41,228 nt of DNA from an uncultured Bacteroides sp. (lineage in GTDB: Bacteria > Bacteroidota > Bacteroidia > Bacteroidales > Bacteroidaceae): NCBI GenBank assembly GCA_900544075.1, contig UQTJ01000027.1, positions 1 to 41,228 on the forward strand, read 5' to 3'. Shown here piece by piece: positions 31,842 to 38,266 of the stretch (its first letter is position 1; the number at the start of each line of letters is the position of its first letter). The translations under genes were made by a program, and so were the position numbers. The notes under the pieces were generated by a model. That model was not told the origin of the DNA. It worked only from the letters and a program-made list of their open reading frames with translations, and did not search any database.

Positions 31842-31874
31842 AATTAATAATTAAGAATTAAAAATTAAGAATTT
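31842..31874. repeat. AT-only repeat between menF and menD
   Basis: The gap consists of repeated TTAAGAATT/AATTAAGAAT motifs (TTAATAATTAAGAATTAAAA and on), and contains the menF stop codon. Similar AT-rich strings are frequent between Bacteroides genes. No function is assigned. Confidence 0.55.
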
Positions 31875-32986
31875 TCCAAACATTTACGCATGGTCTTCAT
31901 CTTATGCTGTGTTTCTTCCCATTCCGAGTTGGCATCTGATGAAGGAAGAATACCTCCTCCGGCGTATAAAGTTGTGTAATTGCCGTTTACGTTCAGACAG
32001 CGAAGATTTACATAAAGCGTGGTATGTCCGTCCGGGTCGAGCCATCCTATTATGCCGGAATAGTATTTCCTGTCATAGCCTTCGTTTTCTATGATGAAAT
32101 CGTATGCCTTGTCTTTTGGAAGTCCGCAAACGGCGGGAGTTGGATGCAGGGTATCAAGCAGATTGCCAAGTTCGGAAGTTTTTTTCAGTCCGAACTGGAA
32201 GTCTGTTCTCAGGTGTACCAGTTGTCCGGCACGTGCCGTATATGGTCCTTTGACGGAAATCTTGCTGCTGAATTTCTTTATGACCTTGTTTATGTATTCG
32301 CTTACGAAAGCCTGTTCGTCTTGTTCTTTCTTGTGCCATTCGGTAGGTATAACTTCGCCCTGCATTGGCATTGTGCCTGCCAGTGCCACGGTATTCCATG
32401 TGCCGCCTTCACCGCTTAGGATTATTTCAGGGGTGCTGCCTATCCATGTTCCGCTTACAGGTGTGTGCGACAGCGAAATCATCATGCGTGGGTAACTGTT
32501 GCATGCTGTGATGAAAGCTTCCAAAGGTGAAAAATCGTCTTTTAGTACGTGTTCTGCGCTTCGGGAAAGTACAAGTTTGCTGAATGTCTTGCTTTTCAGT
32601 GGACTTATAAATCTGGAGAAAGTTTCGATATATGATTTTTTCAGATCAGATTCTGTTTGTGGTGTTACCGATGATGGTGAATAACCGGAAAGCTGTTCAT
32701 CGATGGCCACACTTGATATTTTTTCTTCTATTTCTTCCCAGCCGGAAGCTGTAATGTCCGGTCTGATTATTACTCCCGGATGCCCATCTGTAAAATGGAA
32801 TGGTGATACGACGAATCCCTTTTGTCCATTGAGCTCCTTCAAGTTTGTAAATATGTGGTTTTCTCCTCCGTCCTGCATTACTAAAATTGGTATATCAGTC
32901 CACGGAAGGCGATAAATGGCGAACGACCTGTCGCTGCAAGTCATTCTGTCAATAAGTTTATGTATTTGTGAATCAGGTTTGTTCAT
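31865..32986 (-). CDS. menF: Isochorismate synthase
   Basis: Chorismate-binding enzyme that converts chorismate to isochorismate for MenD, 373 residues. Family motifs: KLVLSRSAEHVL, GTWIGSTPEIILSGEGG, TVALAGTMPMQ, the C-terminal LHPTPAVCGLPKDKAYDFI, DRKYYSGIIGWLDPDG and LYAGGGILPSSDANSEWEET (magnesium-binding glutamates). Its ATG overlaps the menI stop by four bases, so the two are translationally coupled. The entC-type paralogues for siderophores are similar, but the men context settles the assignment. Confidence 0.95.
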   Translation of the reverse strand: MNKPDSQIHKLIDRMTCSDRSFAIYRLPWTDIPILVMQDGGENHIFTNLKELNGQKGFVVSPFHFTDGHPGVIIRPDITASGWEEIEEKISSVAIDEQLSGYSPSSVTPQTESDLKKSYIETFSRFISPLKSKTFSKLVLSRSAEHVLKDDFSPLEAFITACNSYPRMMISLSHTPVSGTWIGSTPEIILSGEGGTWNTVALAGTMPMQGEVIPTEWHKKEQDEQAFVSEYINKVIKKFSSKISVKGPYTARAGQLVHLRTDFQFGLKKTSELGNLLDTLHPTPAVCGLPKDKAYDFIIENEGYDRKYYSGIIGWLDPDGHTTLYVNLRCLNVNGNYTTLYAGGGILPSSDANSEWEETQHKMKTMRKCLENS

Positions 32987-33408
32987 ATCCGTTTTTTCAC
33001 TATTTGATTAACTATTCTTGCTGTGGAGACCAGTTTCCCTTCTGGGGTTGTTATGTCTATGTTCCATATGTGTGTTGTCCTTCCGCGGTGTATCAATGTG
33101 CCGGTGGCTTTAACATATGCTCCTTTTTCCACTTTAACCATTCCTACATGGTTTGCGCTTACCTGAATGCCGCACGGCATTTCATTGGGTGAGCATAGCG
33201 GCACAGAACCGTGGCCTGCCATTATTTCCGCCAGAGCAAGTGAGGCTCCTCCGTTCAAGAGACCGAACGGTTGGCATGTGCGGTGGTCTACAGGCATGGT
33301 GGCAACTACCTTTCCTTCTTCCATCGATATGAACTTAATGCCTAAATGTTCACCCATCGAGCCTTTCAAATCGGGAAGGTTTTGTGCCATATTGTCGCTG
33401 TTTTGCAT
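32983..33408 (-). CDS. menI: Hotdog-fold thioesterase, probable DHNA-CoA thioesterase
   Basis: 141-residue PaaI/YbgC-like thioesterase. The hotdog helix carries the motif HRTCQPFGLLNGGASLALAE, with the glutamate of LAEIMAG as likely catalytic residue, followed by IQVSANHVGMVKVEKGAYVK and GRTTHIWNIDITTPEGKLVS. As first gene of the men operon it most probably hydrolyses 1,4-dihydroxy-2-naphthoyl-CoA made by MenB. The start at 33408 (MQNSDNM) has a good ribosome-binding site (AAAGGAAA), and the in-frame TTG at 33435 lies within the -7 box. The specific substrate is inferred from context. Confidence 0.85.
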   Translation of the reverse strand: MQNSDNMAQNLPDLKGSMGEHLGIKFISMEEGKVVATMPVDHRTCQPFGLLNGGASLALAEIMAGHGSVPLCSPNEMPCGIQVSANHVGMVKVEKGAYVKATGTLIHRGRTTHIWNIDITTPEGKLVSTARIVNQIVKKRI

Positions 33409-33432
33409 ATTATTTCCTTTTTTATCCGAATG

Positions 33433-33440
33433 CAAATATA
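33433..33440 (-). promoter_or_regulatory. -7 box of the men operon
   Basis: TATATTTG on the minus strand, 24 bases upstream of the menI ATG at 33408, matches TAnnTTTG. It decides the menI start, since any start further upstream would precede transcription. Confidence 0.6.
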
Positions 33441-33535
33441 CATTTATTCATCGAAGACCGGAAAAATTCTTTACTCATTTATATTTAAAGATACTCTTTT
33501 TACCATATGTTAATTTTCATGACAAGTCTTTCGCC

Positions 33536-33543
33536 TAACTTTG
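33536..33543 (+). promoter_or_regulatory. -7 box of the MATE exporter gene
   Basis: TAACTTTG matches TAnnTTTG, 21 bases before the ATG at 33565. It overlaps an in-frame TTG at 33541, which is therefore not the start. Confidence 0.55.
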
Positions 33544-33564
33544 CGCCCTGAAAAAAATGACAGT

Positions 33565-34905
33565 ATGAAGGATAGTATCGACTTTGGAAAGATGGATGTA
33601 TCGAAGTTGTTCGTCAAGCTTCTGATACCTACGGTTATGGGAATGGTGTTTTCGGCCATATTCATAATAACTGACGGAATATTTGTGGGCAAGGGTATAG
33701 GCAGTGACGCTCTGGCTGCTGTCAATATCACAGCTCCGCTGTTTCTTATCAATACCGGCGTGGCTCTGATGTTCGGTATAGGTGCTTCGGTTGTGGCATC
33801 TATACACCTGTCGCATGGGAAAATCAAGGTAGCACGAATCAATGTCACTCAGGCGGTGGTGGTATCGTCGCTGCTGCTCATACTTTATGCGCTGCTGATA
33901 ATGCTTAATGTAGAGAAGGTGGCTGTGCTGCTTGGCAGTTCGCAACGGCTTTTGCCTTTGGCTGTGGAGTATATGAACTGGTTTATTCCATTCCTGGTGT
34001 TCAGTGCATTGCTCAATTCGGGTATGTTCTTTGTCCGTCTGGACGGTTCGCCCAATTATGCCATGTATTGCAATATCATACCTGCCGTAATAAACATAGT
34101 GCTCGACTATGTCTTTATCTTTGAGTTCGGATGGGGAATGTTCGGTGCTGCCCTGGCTACGAGTCTTGGATATATAATCGGAGCGGCAATGATTCTGATT
34201 TATCTTATCGACAGAAAGCATGTGATACATATGGTCAGAGTGAAACTGAGTCGAAAGAGCATGATGCTTACCGTACGGAATGTAGGGTATATGTGTCGTC
34301 TTGGTGCATCTACATTTCTGTGCGAAGGAGCTATTGCTACGATGATGTTTGTGGGCAACTATGTGTTTATGCGCTACACGGGCGAGGATGGAGTAGCAGC
34401 ATACAGCATCGCATGTTATTTCTTTCCGATAATATTTATGGTATATAACGCAATAGCGCAGTCGGCACAACCGATACTGAGTTATAACTTCGGTCAGGGA
34501 AATACTCTCAGGGTAAACAAGGCTTTCAGACTGGCACTCTTCTCGGCAGTCGGCTTTGGAGGTGTGGTCATTCTTGCTACCTGGCTGTTCTCTCCCCAGA
34601 TAGTATCGATGTTTATCGATTCCTCTTTCCCGGCACATGATATAGCTGTTGCAGGTCTTCCTCTGTTTGCCTCAGGCTTTATCTTTTTCGGGGTGAACAT
34701 CGTGTCCATAGGATACTTCCAGAGTGTGGAGCGCGACCGTCCTGCCATGGCTGTTACTCTGATGCGCGGATATATACTCATAATGCTGTGCTTCTGGTTT
34801 ATGCCATTGTTCTTGGATGTGCCCGGTATATGGCTTTCCGTTCCTGCAGCCGAGTTCATTACTTTTCTTTTTGTGCTGACTATTTATTGCAGACGAAGAA
34901 GATAG
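33565..34905 (+). CDS. MATE family efflux transporter
   Basis: 446-residue, 12-span inner-membrane exporter driven by sodium or protons. Two homologous halves are visible, with typical starts KLLIPTVMGMVFSAIFIITD and IFVGKGIGSDALAAVNITAP, and in the second half FLCEGAIATMMFVGNYVFM and VYNAIAQSAQPILSYNFGQG. It belongs to the MepA/DinF-like group of MATE proteins in Bacteroidota. It is divergent from the men operon and followed after 42 bases by a Crp/Fnr regulator on the same strand, which may control it. The substrate is unknown, probably cationic drugs or metabolites. Confidence 0.94.
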   Translation: MKDSIDFGKMDVSKLFVKLLIPTVMGMVFSAIFIITDGIFVGKGIGSDALAAVNITAPLFLINTGVALMFGIGASVVASIHLSHGKIKVARINVTQAVVVSSLLLILYALLIMLNVEKVAVLLGSSQRLLPLAVEYMNWFIPFLVFSALLNSGMFFVRLDGSPNYAMYCNIIPAVINIVLDYVFIFEFGWGMFGAALATSLGYIIGAAMILIYLIDRKHVIHMVRVKLSRKSMMLTVRNVGYMCRLGASTFLCEGAIATMMFVGNYVFMRYTGEDGVAAYSIACYFFPIIFMVYNAIAQSAQPILSYNFGQGNTLRVNKAFRLALFSAVGFGGVVILATWLFSPQIVSMFIDSSFPAHDIAVAGLPLFASGFIFFGVNIVSIGYFQSVERDRPAMAVTLMRGYILIMLCFWFMPLFLDVPGIWLSVPAAEFITFLFVLTIYCRRRR

Positions 34906-34947
34906 TTCTTATTTTTGCATCAGTAAACTCTTAACAACCGATGGAAG

Positions 34948-35526
34948 ATGAAGCAGTTTGTCGATGCTTTTTGCAAGAGATATAGTTCAACAGAGAAGGA
35001 GTGTATGAAACTCATTGATAATATGGAGGAGGTTTCTTTCCGGAAAGGTGATTACTTGGTGCGGGCAGGCGAGACCAACTGTTCATATTATCTGATTAAG
35101 GAAGGTATCTGGAGAGGATATATACTTCGTGATGGCGAGGAACTGTCTGTATGGTTTGCCATTACGGGCGAGACTGTCTTTTCCAGTTGGGGATATATGG
35201 CCGGTCGTCCGTCGCCGATATATATTGAGGCTATGACAGACAGTACACTCTACAGGATAAGCAAGCAGAAGATGGAAGTATTTCTGAATTCCTCCATTGA
35301 AAGTGCCAACTTAGGAAGAAAACTTGTGGAGCAGGATTTTCTTGTGGCTGAGGAACGTATAGTAGCTACCGGTTCCATAACCCAGGCTAAGGAAAGATAT
35401 CTTGACCTGCTGAAACGTGACCCTCTGCTGTTGAAACATGTGCCGTTGAAATATATAGCTTCATACCTTTTTATAACTCCTCAGTCGTTGAGCAGGATAA
35501 GGGCAGAGCTGGCGAAAGAGAAATAA
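34948..35526 (+). CDS. Crp/Fnr family transcriptional regulator
   Basis: 192-residue regulator. A cyclic-nucleotide-binding-like fold spans about 10-125 (FRKGDYLVRAGETNCSYYLI, GEELSVWFAITGETVFSSWG) without the canonical cAMP-binding Arg-Ser pair or an FNR-type cysteine cluster, so the ligand is unclear. The C-terminal winged helix at about 150-190 has the recognition helix KYIASYLFITPQSLSRIRAE. The in-frame start at 34948 is preferred to a nearby out-of-frame ATG at 34941. This short form following an efflux or metabolic gene is common in Bacteroidales, often acting on the adjacent gene. Confidence 0.9.
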   Translation: MKQFVDAFCKRYSSTEKECMKLIDNMEEVSFRKGDYLVRAGETNCSYYLIKEGIWRGYILRDGEELSVWFAITGETVFSSWGYMAGRPSPIYIEAMTDSTLYRISKQKMEVFLNSSIESANLGRKLVEQDFLVAEERIVATGSITQAKERYLDLLKRDPLLLKHVPLKYIASYLFITPQSLSRIRAELAKEK

Positions 35527-35571
35527 TTTTGCGTGTGTCTTGCAAATATTAGAATAAGATTGTTCTTTTGT

Positions 35572-35602
35572 TTTGTATTTTATGATGTTTGTGCTATATT
35601 TG
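35572..35602 (+). promoter_or_regulatory. Promoter of the 228-residue membrane protein
   Basis: TTTG at 35572-35575, 19 bases, then TATATTTG at 35595-35602: a full match to the Bacteroides promoter, 28 bases upstream of the ATG. Confidence 0.75.
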
Positions 35603-35630
35603 TCGCAAAATAACTTAAAATCATATTATT

Positions 35631-36317
35631 ATGAGAGCAAAAGACTTTATTTTTATTCTGATTGTTATTGCAGTGTTCCTCCCTTTTACAATTTCCGATA
35701 CCATATACAATTGGTATCTTTCTTTTAATGCAGAACATGGCATGGTGATGAGTTTCCTGAAATTCGGTATATTGGCAACTATGGGGGAGCTGTTGGGGCT
35801 TCGCATCAGTAGGGGAGTATATTATTTTGATGGTTTCGGAGTATTGCCTCGTGCTATCGTTTGGGGGATTTTGGGGATGGGTATAAACATGGCTTTTATT
35901 GTGTTCTCAACTGGTGTTCCTGCATTTATGGGATATATGGGTATGGATAATCCGTCAGGTGTTATGTCAGGCACATTGACGCTCGAAAAGGTTTTACTGG
36001 CCTTTTCTATTTCTGTAGTAATGAATTCAATATTCGCACCTGTGTTCATGACACTTCATAAAATCACCGATACACATATAATGAATAATGGTGGAACTTT
36101 GCGTGGACTGTTCACCCCAATAAAGATGGGCGAGATAATGCAGAATCTGAACTGGAAGGTTCAGTGGGGATTTGTCTTTAAGAAGACTATACCTCTGTTC
36201 TGGTTTCCGGCGCATACCATAACTTTTTTGCTTCCCGGAGAGATGCGTGTACTTTTTGCCGCACTACTGGGAGTGCTGCTTGGAGTGATACTTTCTATTG
36301 CTGCACGAAAGAAGTGA
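35631..36317 (+). CDS. Conserved integral membrane protein, function unknown
   Basis: 228 residues with about five hydrophobic segments: 6-22 (FIFILIVIAVFLPFTIS), around 40-55, 75-95 (IVWGILGMGINMAFIVF), 120-140 (LLAFSISVVMNSIFAPVFM) and a C-terminal pair at about 185-224. Between them are loops with histidines and aromatic residues (HKITDTHIMNNGGTLRG). I do not recognise a characterised family, although close homologues in Bacteroidales are to be expected. It has its own strong promoter and converges on the response-regulator gene with only two bases between the stop codons. Confidence 0.8.
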   Translation: MRAKDFIFILIVIAVFLPFTISDTIYNWYLSFNAEHGMVMSFLKFGILATMGELLGLRISRGVYYFDGFGVLPRAIVWGILGMGINMAFIVFSTGVPAFMGYMGMDNPSGVMSGTLTLEKVLLAFSISVVMNSIFAPVFMTLHKITDTHIMNNGGTLRGLFTPIKMGEIMQNLNWKVQWGFVFKKTIPLFWFPAHTITFLLPGEMRVLFAALLGVLLGVILSIAARKK

Positions 36318-36319
36318 TG

Positions 36320-37039
36320 TTATTCTTTCACTTCGCCCACACGGCTTATAAACTCATCGGCATACACACGACCGATAGGAATCTCTACAGCTCGGTGGTA
36401 TAGTGTCAGTTGGCGACGTGTATAATTTGCTACTTTGTGTAACGGGATTATATATGATTTGTGTACACGCATGAACCTGTCTTCGGGCAACATCTCCATA
36501 ATGGATTTCATGCTTGTTTGCGAAAGTACAGGCTTGTCGTCATCCGTAAGATAAATCTTGATATAATTGTCCATAGCTTCGATATACTCTATCGAGGCTA
36601 TTTTTATTTTCACATTCTTGTATTCCACTTTCAGCGTTATCTCTTCCTCTTCTTTAAGTACTGGTGCGGCAGAAAGACTTTCCAGTTTCTTCATCCTGCG
36701 TACTCTTTCAATAGCTTTTTCGAACCGGGTGAATGAAAACGGCTTGTGAAGGTAGTCGATGGCGTTCAGCTCGAAGCCGTCCACGGCATATTCGGCATAG
36801 GCAGTAGTGAATATCAGATATATTCCGGCTGGAAGTTCGCGGGCTATGTCGATGCCGTTTATGCCGCCCATCTCTATGTCGAGGAATACTATATCCGGTT
36901 TGGTGGATTTTACTTTCTCCAGTCCGGCTATAGGGTCGGTGTATGATGTTACATCCAGGTCGCTGCATCGTTTGCAGAACTGTTCTATGATTTTCAGTGC
37001 TACAGGCTCATCGTCTATTGCTATACATTTCATGCTCAT
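36320..37039 (-). CDS. LytTR-type response regulator
   Basis: 239-residue two-component regulator. Receiver domain 1-120 with acidic pocket AIDDEP (9-12), phosphorylation site D54 in DIVFLDIEMGG and the KPF lysine in IDYLHKPFSF. The LytTR DNA-binding domain spans about 135-235 (IASIEYIEAMDNYIKIYLTD, LPEDRFMRVHKSYIIPLHKV). Its ATG overlaps the kinase stop codon by four bases (ATGA). The pair is divergent from the TonB-dependent receptor gene at 38267, the probable target or functional partner. Confidence 0.95.
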   Translation of the reverse strand: MSMKCIAIDDEPVALKIIEQFCKRCSDLDVTSYTDPIAGLEKVKSTKPDIVFLDIEMGGINGIDIARELPAGIYLIFTTAYAEYAVDGFELNAIDYLHKPFSFTRFEKAIERVRRMKKLESLSAAPVLKEEEEITLKVEYKNVKIKIASIEYIEAMDNYIKIYLTDDDKPVLSQTSMKSIMEMLPEDRFMRVHKSYIIPLHKVANYTRRQLTLYHRAVEIPIGRVYADEFISRVGEVKE

Positions 37040-38082
37040 TTCAGTTTTAAAATAAGATTTACAGTAAAGATGCCGTTCGTGTTGCTTATCTCCAAAGTAT
37101 GTTTTCCCGGATATAACAGCTCGAGTCTTTTCTTGCAGTTTGATATACCTATGCCCGGTTCCTTGTTTTCCGGTTTAGGATTGACAGTATGATTTTCTGT
37201 GAAGAGTGTCAGAGTATCGTTGTTTACTTTCAGGCTTATAATGATATCGCTCTCTATGTGTGACGAAGCTCCGTATTTCAGTGCATTCTCGATGAATGTT
37301 ATAAGTATCATCGGTGCTATCTTAGCATTTTTGGCCGAGTCGTCTGCCGAGTATGAATAATATATGTGAGTACGGTTTTCGTCTATACGGTTTTTCTGCA
37401 GTTCGATATACTGGCTTATGTATTCAGCCTCCTCATCAATGCCAACGGTATCTTTTGTAGCCTTTGTGTACATATATTTTATCAGTTCTATAAACTGGAT
37501 AAAGGCTGTTTCCGCTTTCTGGCTTTGAGTAATCATCAGTCCGTACAGAGTGTTCAAAGTGTTGAAAAGGAAGTGGGGATTTATCTGTGCCTTATACAGC
37601 GCTAATTCCGCTTTTTTCTTTTCAAACTCGCTTTCCTGCCTTGCCATAATCTGTTTGTACAGTTCGGTGAGGAGTCCTACTGCAATACTGAAACATACTG
37701 TTACGAGATACATGAACCATGTTCCCTGCTGATGCTGTTTTATTCTACTCATGTTTATGGCTTTTCTCATAAACTTATCCATTCTTGGCTTGTGTCCGCG
37801 GAATGGGAAGTCCATCTGATATTGGGTTATAAGCCATGTGATGAATATCGTACCTAATAGAACGGCTATTGCTATCAGCAGATGCTTACGGTCTTTCAAT
37901 GCCATAGGAACGCTGATTTGTTTTATGCAGAAATAGACGGCATACAGCCATGCTATCAGTGTGATAACGAAAAGCGAGTTGCTCTCCAGCCATTTGTCTA
38001 CGGGGAGCATCATCATCATTGTAGGCAGCAGTATGATGCAGAAAAACAGGTCAATGCCTATAGGTAAATACTTGTTGTTCAT
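37036..38082 (-). CDS. LytS/YehU-type sensor histidine kinase
   Basis: 348-residue inner-membrane kinase. Four hydrophobic segments lie in the first ~145 residues (PIGIDLFFCIILLPTMMMML, LFVITLIAWLYAVYFCI, LLIAIAVLLGTIFITWLI, TWFMYLVTVCFSIAVGLLTE). A coiled stretch follows, then the His_kinase domain with phosphoacceptor H170 in KAQINPHFLFNTLNTL. A reduced ATPase domain holds the N box LITFIENALKYG and the G box GIGISNCKKRLELLY. The start at 38082 (MNNKYLP) is chosen because the in-frame TTG at 38103 is inside the -7 box. The transmembrane region has no named sensor domain, so the signal is unknown. Confidence 0.92.
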   Translation of the reverse strand: MNNKYLPIGIDLFFCIILLPTMMMMLPVDKWLESNSLFVITLIAWLYAVYFCIKQISVPMALKDRKHLLIAIAVLLGTIFITWLITQYQMDFPFRGHKPRMDKFMRKAINMSRIKQHQQGTWFMYLVTVCFSIAVGLLTELYKQIMARQESEFEKKKAELALYKAQINPHFLFNTLNTLYGLMITQSQKAETAFIQFIELIKYMYTKATKDTVGIDEEAEYISQYIELQKNRIDENRTHIYYSYSADDSAKNAKIAPMILITFIENALKYGASSHIESDIIISLKVNNDTLTLFTENHTVNPKPENKEPGIGISNCKKRLELLYPGKHTLEISNTNGIFTVNLILKLK

Positions 38083-38100
38083 ATATTCGGAGTTATGATG

Positions 38101-38108
38101 CAAAAGTA
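38101..38108 (-). promoter_or_regulatory. -7 box of the kinase/regulator operon
   Basis: TACTTTTG on the minus strand, 18 bases before the kinase ATG at 38082, matches TAnnTTTG. Confidence 0.55.
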
Positions 38109-38232
38109 AAATAAATATGTCGAAAAAGCGAATAAATGAAATGTTAAAAAATACCGTTTGTCGTTCACCACTTAATGTGTGCAGTTTGCCACTACATAGC
38201 TGCGGAGCTGTTTTTTGTGTTCGGAGTTTGAG

Positions 38233-38240
38233 TAGCTTTG
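38233..38240 (+). promoter_or_regulatory. -7 box of the TonB-dependent receptor gene
   Basis: TAGCTTTG matches TAnnTTTG, 26 bases upstream of the ATG. TTTG at 38214-38217 is rather close (15 bases) for a -33 element, which may point to activator control by the divergent LytTR regulator. Confidence 0.5.
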
Positions 38241-38266
38241 TATCAGAAACGAAAATTTAACATTAT

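Noticed and set aside
33535..34638. 367-codon open frame antisense to the MATE gene
   Set aside because: Composition is rich in His, Tyr, Cys and Arg with no domain or signal, it covers the start of a well-supported transporter gene, and its frame is a by-product of that gene's codon pattern.
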